From assembly GCF_025751585.1 (NCBI RefSeq), contig NZ_JAOWKX010000001.1, positions 259 through 64,258 on the forward strand: a stretch of 64,000 nt of DNA. The letters run 5' to 3'. The position numbers and the translations under genes are program-made. Below the pieces are notes generated by a model. It saw nothing but the letters and a program-made list of their open reading frames with translations. It did no database searches and had not been told where the DNA came from. This stretch comes from Fluctibacter corallii. GTDB lineage: Bacteria; Pseudomonadota; Gammaproteobacteria; Enterobacterales; Alteromonadaceae. Shown one piece after another: positions 43,371 to 52,801 of the stretch. Position 1 is the stretch's first letter, and each line of letters begins with the position of its first letter.

Positions 43371-45623
43371 ATGAGTAATATGAGTATCAGAACTAGCCTT
43401 AAGAAAGTACTTCCACCTATTTCGGTGACAGAGCAAGAAGCGCTCGACGCCGGAGATGTGTGGATTGAATCTTCAATCTATCAGGGTAAACCTGATATGC
43501 AGGCGCTTAGAGATATTCCACTAGCGACATTATCAGCAGACGAGCAAGCCTTTCTTGACGGCCCTGTGAAAGAATTAATGGGCATGATCGACGATTTCGA
43601 TCTGCAAAACGGTAAGCATATCCCAGACGAAATACTTGAATTCTTGAAAGTGAACAAGTTTTTCTCACTAATTATTCCGAAAAAATTCGGTGGTTTAGAG
43701 TTCACGCCTTACGCTAACTCAACTATCGTTGCCACCATTGCCACAAAAAGCGGCGCTATTGCAGTCACCGTGATGGTTCCAAACTCTCTAGGTCCAGGCG
43801 AGCTGCTAATGCACTATGGCACGGAAGAACAACAAAATTATTGGTTACCTAAATTGTCAGTCGGCCAAGACATTCCTTGTTTCGCACTTACCAGCCCAGA
43901 AGCTGGTTCAGATGCGGGCGCAATCCCTGACGCAGGTATTGTGACAAAAGGTATGTTCGATGGTGAAGAAGTACTTGGAATTCGTGTAAGCTGGGACAAG
44001 CGTTACATTACACTTGCGCCTATCGCAACAGTACTTGGCCTTGCATTCAAAGTTTTCGATCCGGAAGGTTTGCTAGGTGGCGAAAAAGAACTAGGTATAA
44101 CCTGTGCGTTGATTCCTAAGTCTCACCCTGGCGTTGAACTTGGTAACCGTCATGACCCAATGGGCGTGCGTTTCTATAACGGTACAACGCGTGGTACTGA
44201 TGTATTTATTCCTATGGATTTCATTATCGGTGGGCAGAAGAACATCGGTCGTGGGTGGCAGATGCTAGTGAGCTGCTTAGGAGCCGGTCGTGGTATTTCA
44301 CTTCCAGCAATGGGCGTTGCATCAGCACAGAGCGCATTTAAATCTACAGCGGAATACTCATTTGTACGCGAACAGTTTGGTGTTCCAATTGGCCGTTTTG
44401 AAGGTATTCAAGACAAGCTTGCAGACATTGCTGGCAAAACGTTTGTTCTAGAAGCAATGCGTGTACTTACCACAGAAGGATTAGGTTTAGGCCTTAAACC
44501 GTCTGTCATCACAGCAATGGCAAAATATCATATGACAGAGCTGGGTCGCGACGTACTCAACTCTGCAATGGATGTACAAGCGGGTAAAGCCATTCAGCGT
44601 GGTCCACAAAATACACTTGCCAATGGATATTCAGCCCTTCCTATCGCCATTACGGTAGAAGGCGCAAATATTCTAACTCGTAGCTTAATGATCTTCGGTC
44701 AAGGTGCGATGCGCTGTCATCCACACCTTAAAGAAATGGTCGACCTGATCCATAGCAATGACTCAGGTGCAGATGGCGAGTTCAACAAGGTACTTGGCAA
44801 AACGGTTAAGTTCAGTGTCGCTAACGCGTTCCGCTCGATGTCTAAGAGCTATTTACCATTCATGAGAAGTGCAGGCGCAGCGATTCCAGAAGTGAAAAAG
44901 TACGAAAAACGTATGAATACACTTTCTGCGAAACTTGCACCTTTAGCTGACCTATCGCTATTAGTGCTAGGCGGAAACTTAAAGAAAGCAGAGCTTCTAT
45001 CTGCTCGCTTGGGTGACATTATGAGTTACCTATATGCGTCAATGGCCGTGGTACGTTTTTACGAGCAACGCGTAGAGAATCGTTCAGAAGCGCGTCCTTA
45101 TTTTGAGTACGCAATCGAGTGGTGTTTACAGCAAGGTGAAAAAGCGTTGGTAGATTTCATCAACAACTTCCCTAATGGTGCAACTCGTGGCTTGATGAGA
45201 TTACTGACTAATACGTATACCTCATCAGTACCTGGCATTTCTGATGACTTGGTACGTGAATTATCAGAAGCGACCATGCAACAAACCAGCATCAAACGAC
45301 AGCTAACGCATTTGGTGCATGTGGTTGAAGGCGATGGAAACTTCATTAATGAACGCGCATTTGATGCTAAACACGCATGTATGCCAGTACTTAAAAAGGT
45401 TCAGAAGCTAATGCGCTCTAATCCTGTAGTACCTGCATTATCGTTTGAAAACGTAGTGACTACGCTTCACGGTCAGAATCTACTGACTGACGAAGAAAAG
45501 GCACTTGTGCTCGATTACAACGATAAACGCAAACTGGCTGTTCGAGTAGACGAGTTCACATTTGATCTCGAATTAGTAGATGCTCAAGGTGCGCCTATCA
45601 AGCAAGAAAGCGCAGCGGCGTAA
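43371..45623 (+). CDS. fadE: Acyl-CoA dehydrogenase FadE
   Basis: FadE carries out the first oxidation of fatty acid beta-oxidation, acyl-CoA to trans-2-enoyl-CoA, with FAD. The 750-residue protein has the acyl-CoA dehydrogenase core (about 75-480: FALTSPEAGSDAG, FIIGGQKNIGRGWQMLVSCLGAGRGISLP, REQFGVPIGRFEGIQDKLA). The FadE-specific C-terminal DUF1974-like domain is at about 490-740. It lacks the N-terminal membrane segment of E. coli FadE, so it may be peripheral. Two ATGs (43371 and 43380) could serve. It is followed by a strong terminator and is a single-gene transcript. Confidence 0.94.
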   Translation: MSNMSIRTSLKKVLPPISVTEQEALDAGDVWIESSIYQGKPDMQALRDIPLATLSADEQAFLDGPVKELMGMIDDFDLQNGKHIPDEILEFLKVNKFFSLIIPKKFGGLEFTPYANSTIVATIATKSGAIAVTVMVPNSLGPGELLMHYGTEEQQNYWLPKLSVGQDIPCFALTSPEAGSDAGAIPDAGIVTKGMFDGEEVLGIRVSWDKRYITLAPIATVLGLAFKVFDPEGLLGGEKELGITCALIPKSHPGVELGNRHDPMGVRFYNGTTRGTDVFIPMDFIIGGQKNIGRGWQMLVSCLGAGRGISLPAMGVASAQSAFKSTAEYSFVREQFGVPIGRFEGIQDKLADIAGKTFVLEAMRVLTTEGLGLGLKPSVITAMAKYHMTELGRDVLNSAMDVQAGKAIQRGPQNTLANGYSALPIAITVEGANILTRSLMIFGQGAMRCHPHLKEMVDLIHSNDSGADGEFNKVLGKTVKFSVANAFRSMSKSYLPFMRSAGAAIPEVKKYEKRMNTLSAKLAPLADLSLLVLGGNLKKAELLSARLGDIMSYLYASMAVVRFYEQRVENRSEARPYFEYAIEWCLQQGEKALVDFINNFPNGATRGLMRLLTNTYTSSVPGISDDLVRELSEATMQQTSIKRQLTHLVHVVEGDGNFINERAFDAKHACMPVLKKVQKLMRSNPVVPALSFENVVTTLHGQNLLTDEEKALVLDYNDKRKLAVRVDEFTFDLELVDAQGAPIKQESAAA

Positions 45624-45648
45624 GTATTACGAATTTTAATTACTAATA

Positions 45649-45677
45649 AGCGGAGCATCTATGCTCCGCTTTTTTTA
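45649..45677 (+). terminator. Rho-independent terminator of fadE
   Basis: A 10-bp stem AGCGGAGCAT / ATGCTCCGCT with a very small loop is followed by eight T, 26 bases after the fadE stop. Confidence 0.9.
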
Positions 45678-45817
45678 TCCCATCAATACGTGGTCATGGC
45701 TAATTTTTGCTTTGTTCACTACCTGTCAATTTACCGTTCAGTTGCATTTAATGTTTCCTCTATACCATAGCGCGTAGTCTAAACATGCTTATAACTTAAT
45801 CAATTGAGGTAAATGTT

Positions 45818-46228
45818 ATGAAATATGCACTAACCCTGTTCTCACTGTTGATGGTGAGTTTTACAAGTTCTGCCAATGTAAGCATTATCACGCATGCTGA
45901 AAATACACTCACGCTGTCAAATGACGTGATTGAACGGATATTTCTGGGTAAACAGAAGACCTTGCCTTCGGGCCATACTATTGTCCCTATCACAATGGAA
46001 GAAGCCCTGGAGGATCAGCAGACATTTAACAGCACTGTGCTTAATAAGTCATCCAGCCAGCTAAAAGCATATTGGTCGAAGCTCATTTTTACGGGAAAAG
46101 GTACGCCACCCAAAGCAGTATCGACGAAAGATGAAATGCTCGAACTTATCTCTACAAACCCTAATATGATTGGATATGTAGTAGGAGCCGTAGAAAACCA
46201 TAATGTTAATGTGGTGGCTACTTACTAA
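45818..46228 (+). CDS. PstS-like periplasmic substrate-binding domain protein
   Basis: The 136-residue protein has a signal peptide (ALTLFSLLMVSFTSSANV). The mature domain reads VIERIFLGKQKTLPSGHTIVPI, QQTFNSTVLNKSSSQLKAYWSKLIFTGKGTPPKAV and NMIGYV. This pattern belongs to the phosphate-ABC-type PBP-like superfamily, common as stand-alone secreted proteins in Alteromonadales. There are no transporter genes beside it, so the ligand and role are unknown. A TTGAGGT ribosome binding site supports the start. Confidence 0.8.
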   Translation: MKYALTLFSLLMVSFTSSANVSIITHAENTLTLSNDVIERIFLGKQKTLPSGHTIVPITMEEALEDQQTFNSTVLNKSSSQLKAYWSKLIFTGKGTPPKAVSTKDEMLELISTNPNMIGYVVGAVENHNVNVVATY

Positions 46229-46366
46229 TAATCGTAGGCAGGGATGCTTTTTATACCAAATGTGGTGCTTCAATACTTGGCAAATACTTTCAAAAAGCGA
46301 TAACATCAATGATCCAAGATTTATTACGCTAATATTCATTGCTAGCAACAAAACGACAGAAGCCTT

Positions 46367-47158
46367 ATGCCAAATAATTTCGATGGTGACTTTCCGCCAA
46401 TAAAGCTAGATCAGGAAGACAGAGACGCATATCAAAAAGCGCGAACTCAATCAAAAATAAAAAGTACTTCAACTGACGATACCCCCTCTGCTCCAGCACC
46501 AAAAAGCAATGGTTTTTTGGTGTCCATCGCATTGCTAGTGGCACTGGGGTCTTCTGGTGCATGTTATTGGTTGTACACCCAAAATGCCGCATTGAATAAG
46601 CAAGTAATCGGTTCAGAACAGCGCATTGAGGATCTAGAACAGCGCCTTTCAGCTACTGGGGAGGAAATGGATCAATCAGCTGTGGCTATGCAAGTAAAAG
46701 TGTCTGAACTATCAGAAAAATCGGAAGAATTATGGCGTCAGATGGACAAGTTATGGGCATCAGCATGGCGACGTAACCAAAGTGATATCAAAGAGTTAGC
46801 AACAAATGTGCAAGCGCTTGAGAATAATCTAAATGGACGCACTAACGATTTAGCGAGCGACATAGCAACCAATAACACTAACTTTACGGTGTTACAGGAA
46901 CAGTTAAATAAACAACGCCAAACCTTTGAGGACATTGATCGTCAAATCGCTTCATTAGCTAAGCAAGATAGCGGTGTGGAACGTCAGTTTGGCGATATAA
47001 AGGCCAAACTTATTGCTGTGGATCAGGTAACGAGTGCAATCAGTCGTCGTTTAGGAGAACTTGAAAAGTGGCAGAATCAGCAAAAGTCAAAAAGCCCAGT
47101 AAGTGCTAATGTGCCTGTAGCCACTACATCTTTACCTTCGACAAAGCCGAATAATTAA
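46367..47158 (+). CDS. Single-pass membrane protein with long periplasmic coiled coil
   Basis: I do not recognise a named family. The 263-residue protein has a 48-residue charged cytoplasmic N-terminus and one membrane helix (about 50-70, FLVSIALLVALGSSGACYWLYT). A long coiled coil follows (about 75-240), with heptads such as IEDLEQRLSATGEEMDQ and RQIASLAKQDSGVERQF. The tail is Ser/Pro/Thr-rich. The architecture resembles small envelope organisers. It is followed three bases later by another unknown gene. Confidence 0.72.
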   Translation: MPNNFDGDFPPIKLDQEDRDAYQKARTQSKIKSTSTDDTPSAPAPKSNGFLVSIALLVALGSSGACYWLYTQNAALNKQVIGSEQRIEDLEQRLSATGEEMDQSAVAMQVKVSELSEKSEELWRQMDKLWASAWRRNQSDIKELATNVQALENNLNGRTNDLASDIATNNTNFTVLQEQLNKQRQTFEDIDRQIASLAKQDSGVERQFGDIKAKLIAVDQVTSAISRRLGELEKWQNQQKSKSPVSANVPVATTSLPSTKPNN

Positions 47159-47161
47159 CAC

Positions 47162-47674
47162 ATGCAAAGCATTGTCAGAACCTTGTCGGCTATTGATATC
47201 TTATCAGAGGAAATGGCCGACGAGATTTCTAGCGAAAATACTTGTACCTCAGATCCCACAAATATCAGTCATACTTATATCAAAACACTTTCGCAAGTCA
47301 CTGATAAATTAACATTACTGCAATCTCTGACTGCCGAAATGAAAGACAAAGAGTTACATTCTGTAACCCATTCCAGCGTAGTCGGGCAATATCTGACATC
47401 ACACAAGCTCCTGCAAATTCATATAAAACTTCTTTCTTGCATTAAAAGCTTTTATTCCGCTTGGAAAAAAGCGGAGCAGTTATCATATGAAGAATATGAC
47501 GTGGCGTCAGATGAAAAGCTCACGTTATTTCAAACCACTGCGCATAAAGCACGTAACACGTATAAAGCCGTTGCTGAGCCACTTGGTGAAGTCGAATGTG
47601 ATCGTTTTGTTAGAGTGTATGGGTTGTGTGAAGCGTTGTGGGGCTATACCGCCATTCGTGATAAATCGCAGTAA
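47162..47674 (+). CDS. Unknown soluble helical protein
   Basis: The 170-residue protein is predominantly helical and has no signal peptide or membrane segment. I do not recognise a family. Its ATG is three bases after the stop of the coiled-coil membrane protein, so the two are co-transcribed and may act together. Its stop directly abuts the stop of pilE on the other strand (47674/47675), leaving no room for a terminator. Confidence 0.65.
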   Translation: MQSIVRTLSAIDILSEEMADEISSENTCTSDPTNISHTYIKTLSQVTDKLTLLQSLTAEMKDKELHSVTHSSVVGQYLTSHKLLQIHIKLLSCIKSFYSAWKKAEQLSYEEYDVASDEKLTLFQTTAHKARNTYKAVAEPLGEVECDRFVRVYGLCEALWGYTAIRDKSQ

Positions 47675-48145
47675 CTAACAACTCCAACAGTATTCACTGT
47701 TAGACAGTCCGCCGCTATTGTCTTGGTCCCACGCTTTCCTACCATCGCTGAAGTAGAACAAGTCACCTTCATCTCCCTGCACAGTGCCACTAACTGGCTC
47801 GGCGACGAGGACATAAGACTGCCCGTTAACGGCAACGCTTTGGATTTTTAAATCATAGCGTTTGTTTGCTATTGGTTCTGACGCGGGGGAGTAAGATTGA
47901 AATATAGCAGGCGCCCCTGTAGACCCTCCGCCTGTAGCGGCACCAGCATACGAATTGGTTGTCGCCATGTGCCTCTCCATTGCTGCCGCTAATGCCATTA
48001 AATCAGCTTGAGCAGTACTTCTATAACCTTGTTTCAGAACGCCTTGATAAGCTGGGTAGGCAATACTCGTCAGAATTCCTACTATGGCGATTGTTATCAT
48101 AAGTTCAATAAGGGAAAACCCGTTACTTCGAGCAACAGATAACAT
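47675..48145 (-). CDS. pilE: Type IV pilin PilE-like minor pilin
   Basis: The 156-residue protein has the prepilin site RSNG, then FSLIELMITIAIVGILTSIAYPAYQ (Glu5 present). The family-typical YRSTAQADLMALAAAMERHMA follows, and a C-terminal disulfide loop closes the protein (CWSC at the very end). It is last in the pilV-pilW-pilX-pilY1-pilE operon, two bases after pilY1. PilE of this type is a minor pilin that works with PilY1 in pilus assembly and adhesion. The major pilin is presumably elsewhere. Confidence 0.9.
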   Translation of the reverse strand: MLSVARSNGFSLIELMITIAIVGILTSIAYPAYQGVLKQGYRSTAQADLMALAAAMERHMATTNSYAGAATGGGSTGAPAIFQSYSPASEPIANKRYDLKIQSVAVNGQSYVLVAEPVSGTVQGDEGDLFYFSDGRKAWDQDNSGGLSNSEYCWSC

Positions 48146-48147
48146 GG

Positions 48148-51100
48148 TTATTGCCTCTCAACTTCGGTTGTCCAACTTTCCTTTCTCACACGCTCAAAAA
48201 CACCGTAAATATTCTGCGCTAAACACTCAAAGTTTGTTCCGCAGTTTTCAGGGTTGCCATCTTCATCAACTTCAATTACGGCAGAGGTACATTCCGTTCC
48301 AAGACAGACAACTGGTTTGATAATATCTTCGATGAGTATTTTAGTTTCTGGGGCTATCCCTGTTTGTTGTAAATCTGCAAAGCGATCTTGGTGCTCAGTT
48401 TGGTTATCACCGTCTAAATCAGTCACAGCATTTCCGTTGATTAACTCAACAAGATATGCCCTACTTTTTCCCGCTGGAGGCGCACAAGCGCTCTGGCTCG
48501 CAGTTGATGGCACATAAGTCGTAAAGAATAGTTTGTAATTAATGATAAGCGGTGATGCTAGCACTTTTTCTCCACCACTGCCCAAACGAATGTGCCACCC
48601 CGATTTTGTGGCAAATGCCTCGGCTTCAAGCTCTCGTGTCGAGCTATCGCTATCAGTTAAAAGGTGATTGGTAGCATCATAGACATCTGCGAATCCTAGC
48701 GATGAAGTGGGCAATGAATATTCGCCATTTGTATTGATATTAAATACACCATTATCTTTAATCATGAAAAAATGATCTTGAATGACAGCATTAAGGGGAT
48801 GTGCCCTATAACCTGAGCCAAGCGCTACAGCATAATAGTGTTCATTAGCCAAGCTTATCTCTGACACATCTGGTCCATAAAAGAACCTACGGTTATTCTC
48901 TTCACCTGCACCGGAAAAATCAGCAAGCAAGCCTCCTTTGACTAAGGTACTTGTTCCGTTTCCATTATAAATATCCAGTCTAAACAGTTGTGCGCCCATA
49001 TCTGCGACATACATATGATCGGCATACCCATCTCCTTCACGGTCAATCACCGAGATTCTTGCGGGAACACTATAATTCATATCAGTTAAAACAAGATCAG
49101 CATTCGCACTACTTGCTGACCATAGCAATTGACCGCTATCAGCATCCACCATAAACACGGCGTTACCCTCTGAGTCCTGCGTGCGGGTTAAATAGTTATC
49201 TTGGTCTTCATCGTATCCGCCACCAAAGATCAGAACAGTTTTACTGCTTCCGCCGATATTAACCTTTGTTAAAGTAGGACGAGACCAGCTTTGACCTAGC
49301 TTTTCAAATCCGGGAGAACCGCCTTCGATTTTAAACAGCAAGCTTGGATTTGTTTTACTGGTGATGTCAAAAGCATAGTAGTTGCGCCCCCCTCTACGCA
49401 TGCCAACGTAAAGGATTTTTTGCGTACCTGTATCGCGGTAAACTAGGTCGCCATCTAGACCGTATATATGTGAAAATGTTGAGCCATCTTGATAGAAGTC
49501 GTAAAGATTTCTTAGGAGCTCTTTCGGGATAATAGCAAAATTCTCTTCTCCCGTTTCTGCATCAAACGAATGCAAAAAGCCTTGGTTAGTCGCCACGAGT
49601 ATGGCGCTATCATTGGCTGAGTAATTGATAATCACAGGTTGAGAATGAATAGGATCTCCCATTTGCGTTCTCGCATCGTCAGTATATCCATCACCATCAT
49701 CATCTTTTACATCAATGCCTCTTGCCCACTTCAATAGTTGGGTACGAACCGTTTCTTTATCAGCCACACTGTCTATCGCCAAATCTATGGTGGAAATTGC
49801 GCTGTTTGACTCATGCAAATTATTTGCAGATGTAACAATGCTTCCGGGATCGCTGAACATATAAATTCGTCGACTTACGTCTAGAAGACTAGCTGCGCCG
49901 CCCTCTCTCACATCGTTGCCGTCAGCTAGAACAGACCAGTAACTATGGGAGTTTTCAGAGAAGAAACCCGATCCACTATCAACCGCTGGGTTTCCATTTT
50001 TATCCAGAATAACATCGCCGTTTATTTTGTATTTCTTTAAATTACCTGGCCAGATAGTGCCTTCTGCGGGCTTAAATAACGCGAAATATAGCTCATTTTT
50101 GTGGGTTAATCGGTTTAATTGGTTGACTGCAACACCCGGTGAAACGAAAGTTGCATTTACATCTTTCACCGTTTTTAGAATTTGTTGAAATGCCGTGACC
50201 AAGTCAGTACTGTTGTCGGCTTGATAGAAACCACCGCCACCTTGAAGCGCTAATTGATTTAAGAAGTTGTTCGCCGTTGAGTTTGCAGCGAACCCAATGG
50301 TATGAGTAACGACACGTGCATCAATCACTGTATCGCCCGTATCACTCACATTCTTAACGAGATCTAAACCACATTTTTCTCCACCACTCCCTGAACAAGA
50401 CGTGTTAAGCAGCGCCTCAATCTTAGATACACTGTGATTGTTATTCGCTTCACCGTCAGATAACAACACAATATGGTTATTTGTTTGGCACTGGAGGTCT
50501 GTAACAGGCGAGATATATTTGGCTCCGCTAGGTATATATTCGCCAATACAGTAACTGCCACTTAAATTGTCTTCTGAACATCCGGGAGGAAGTACCGAAT
50601 CGGCGCCAACATACGACAGTCGATTACTCACACGGGTGTTTCGTCTAACAGTAGAGCTCACTGAAGAATCGCCACGCTTAGTACCATAGTCGACATTTCT
50701 ACCACCATAGTAATTCACCGCTTCGTACAGTGTATCAACAATAGGGGTGTAACCACTTGCTGCTAATTCGTCAACTTTACTAATCAAATGTTCTCGTACA
50801 GTAGATGTAGTTCCAGGACTCGCATCACCCTGATATTTTATCGTTAGTTGCGCTGCCCCTGAGGGTTTACCTTTGTACGTATAGCCGCCTCGAAAACCAG
50901 AGAAGTCAGACAAAACAAATGCCATATCATTCCCTGATGTCCAGCCGGACCGGTTAACCAGCGATTGGACAATAGAGGATACATCAGGGCTTTGATATGT
51001 ATTGTTTTTATACCAGCTAGGAATGCCCGACCAATTGACTCCCGCTGTTTTTGGCTTGTTTCGAAGTAAATATCGAGAATACGGATGGAAGTCATTGGGA

Positions 51101-52224
51101 TCATCTTCATTAACACCACGAATAACCATTGAAGCACTGCCACCTGTATAATGTTGGTAGGCTGTTAAACTTAAGTGAGCACTAACAATTGTTACACCTT
51201 TAGGCACCGCGATATTTTTGAAACGGATGCCAATGTATCGGTTATTATTGTCATTCAACGTCAGCTCGCTACCCGTTGAATCGTAGCCATCCCAACGCTC
51301 TTCAGCATTGTCTTTTTGTGTATTTACCTGATATGAAAGTTCACCAGTCACACAACCTGTCGCAGTAGACTCATCATACGACACCACTAACTGCGGTGCC
51401 CAGCCAGAACCTTCATCATGAGAAAATGCTTTTCTGTCGCTGGCACTGCTTGTACTCGATCCCTCTAAAATAAGCCCCAACGCATTACCACCACACCAAT
51501 CATTCTGATCCACAATTTCTTGGATAACACTGATTAAAGAAGGCGTAGAAATCGTTTCTTCGGACAGCGGAAAATCATTATTTGACGTCCAATCAACAAA
51601 CGCTGTCGTCTTAGTTCTATCACTAATATCATTACTCGTTGCCTGAAAAGCCTGCGCATTAGCAGACAACTCCCCACTTATCTTAATGTTGCTCGACGCT
51701 GAATTAAGAATATGAGATGTAAACCGAATATACGCGTTGGTAATAACCGCGCCTTTAGGAATATTGACACCTTCAAACCGTAAACCCGTTGTGACATTGT
51801 CGGTTCCTGCAGTTAACACCAATCCATCATCGTTCAACGTAACAACACCAGAACGTTCTGACGCATCATTATTAGATGCTCCGACTGGAATTACGAGCTC
51901 GGGTTGAACAGCATCGTCTATCGGCCGAATAGGGTATAGCACAGGCCCACCGAGATCAGAGAAACGCATTAAGCCCGCATTAATATTAGTCGCTGACTGC
52001 AATGTTTCTTTAAGCGCTTTTTGAACTCTAAGCATGCGAGATTCGGTTCCGCCATCTTTACCCGCCATACTGCCCGATGTATCCATTATAAAAAGTACAT
52101 TTGGATCGTAGGTAGCCGTTTCATTCCCCGTTCCCAAATATATTTCTAAATCATCAGCAAAGCCTACATTACAAAGCAAAAGCGTAGATAGTAATATTGA
52201 GAAAGAATACTGTAGAAATTTCAT
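48148..52224 (-). CDS. pilY1: PilY1-like type IV pilus assembly/adhesin protein
   Basis: The 1358-residue secreted protein sits at the pilus tip or outer membrane and promotes pilus extension and adhesion. It has a signal peptide (FSILLSTLLLCNVGFADD). An N-terminal von Willebrand A-like domain carries the MIDAS motif DTSGS (residues 48-52). The C-terminal PilY1 beta-propeller contains calcium-loop motifs such as DDDGDGYTDDA. I chose the ATG at 52224, with GAGG upstream, over a frame reaching into pilX. The gene lies 13 bp after pilX. Confidence 0.92.
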   Translation of the reverse strand: MKFLQYSFSILLSTLLLCNVGFADDLEIYLGTGNETATYDPNVLFIMDTSGSMAGKDGGTESRMLRVQKALKETLQSATNINAGLMRFSDLGGPVLYPIRPIDDAVQPELVIPVGASNNDASERSGVVTLNDDGLVLTAGTDNVTTGLRFEGVNIPKGAVITNAYIRFTSHILNSASSNIKISGELSANAQAFQATSNDISDRTKTTAFVDWTSNNDFPLSEETISTPSLISVIQEIVDQNDWCGGNALGLILEGSSTSSASDRKAFSHDEGSGWAPQLVVSYDESTATGCVTGELSYQVNTQKDNAEERWDGYDSTGSELTLNDNNNRYIGIRFKNIAVPKGVTIVSAHLSLTAYQHYTGGSASMVIRGVNEDDPNDFHPYSRYLLRNKPKTAGVNWSGIPSWYKNNTYQSPDVSSIVQSLVNRSGWTSGNDMAFVLSDFSGFRGGYTYKGKPSGAAQLTIKYQGDASPGTTSTVREHLISKVDELAASGYTPIVDTLYEAVNYYGGRNVDYGTKRGDSSVSSTVRRNTRVSNRLSYVGADSVLPPGCSEDNLSGSYCIGEYIPSGAKYISPVTDLQCQTNNHIVLLSDGEANNNHSVSKIEALLNTSCSGSGGEKCGLDLVKNVSDTGDTVIDARVVTHTIGFAANSTANNFLNQLALQGGGGFYQADNSTDLVTAFQQILKTVKDVNATFVSPGVAVNQLNRLTHKNELYFALFKPAEGTIWPGNLKKYKINGDVILDKNGNPAVDSGSGFFSENSHSYWSVLADGNDVREGGAASLLDVSRRIYMFSDPGSIVTSANNLHESNSAISTIDLAIDSVADKETVRTQLLKWARGIDVKDDDGDGYTDDARTQMGDPIHSQPVIINYSANDSAILVATNQGFLHSFDAETGEENFAIIPKELLRNLYDFYQDGSTFSHIYGLDGDLVYRDTGTQKILYVGMRRGGRNYYAFDITSKTNPSLLFKIEGGSPGFEKLGQSWSRPTLTKVNIGGSSKTVLIFGGGYDEDQDNYLTRTQDSEGNAVFMVDADSGQLLWSASSANADLVLTDMNYSVPARISVIDREGDGYADHMYVADMGAQLFRLDIYNGNGTSTLVKGGLLADFSGAGEENNRRFFYGPDVSEISLANEHYYAVALGSGYRAHPLNAVIQDHFFMIKDNGVFNINTNGEYSLPTSSLGFADVYDATNHLLTDSDSSTRELEAEAFATKSGWHIRLGSGGEKVLASPLIINYKLFFTTYVPSTASQSACAPPAGKSRAYLVELINGNAVTDLDGDNQTEHQDRFADLQQTGIAPETKILIEDIIKPVVCLGTECTSAVIEVDEDGNPENCGTNFECLAQNIYGVFERVRKESWTTEVERQ

Positions 52225-52237
52225 TACACTTTCCTCA

Positions 52238-52801
52238 CTAATTTGATGCCGGGGCAAATACAGCCACATTGAGTGAATTGGCCACCGCAAACGCCGAGCC
52301 GCTGACCTGCCCGCACCCACGAACCATAAAGACGTGGCAATTCACATTGCTTCCACCGATGACGTTACTTGAACCTAAACACGACTTTTCTCTTACAAAT
52401 GCGGTTTTAGACCAACTGTTAATATCCGGATTAGACTGAAATTTACCCGCACCATTGTGTTGAGCACCTTGATTCAATCCCCCTTCGGTTACGCGTCGTT
52501 GAGTCCAATTCACATTATCAAAGCAACTCAAATCTTGGTTTACTAAATCTATTTGGGCCCCTTGCCTTGCCTCTGACAACGGATCTAATAAATTTGGATT
52601 GGTTAGTAACACTTTGTCTTCTGCTTCGAATACCACACCTGCAATAGCAGCTTCCGCTGCATCAAATGCCAATGATTTATTCTCCATAGATACGGCCATC
52701 TTATTCTGCATTAAACTGCTCGATACTGATGCAACACCAAGAATTGTCATGCTCATCAAAACAAGTAGAGCGAACACCATTACCATTCCATACTGCTTCA
52801 T
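52238..52801 (-). CDS. pilX: Minor pilin PilX
   Basis: The 187-residue protein has a short leader and hydrophobic N-terminal helix (YGMVMVFALLVLMSMTILGVASVSSSLMQNKMAVSMENKSLAFDAAEAAI). This is the PilX pattern in which Glu5 is not conserved. Cysteines occur in the C-terminal half (CFDN, CLGS, CHVF, CGQV). Its start overlaps the pilW stop (ATGA-like), so translation is coupled. Confidence 0.88.
   Translation of the reverse strand: MKQYGMVMVFALLVLMSMTILGVASVSSSLMQNKMAVSMENKSLAFDAAEAAIAGVVFEAEDKVLLTNPNLLDPLSEARQGAQIDLVNQDLSCFDNVNWTQRRVTEGGLNQGAQHNGAGKFQSNPDINSWSKTAFVREKSCLGSSNVIGGSNVNCHVFMVRGCGQVSGSAFAVANSLNVAVFAPASN

Noticed and set aside
52225..52320. Extended N-terminus for PilY1
   Set aside because: The extra residues are Arg/Trp-rich and overlap pilX. 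The ATG at 52224 has GAGG and gives a clean signal peptide.
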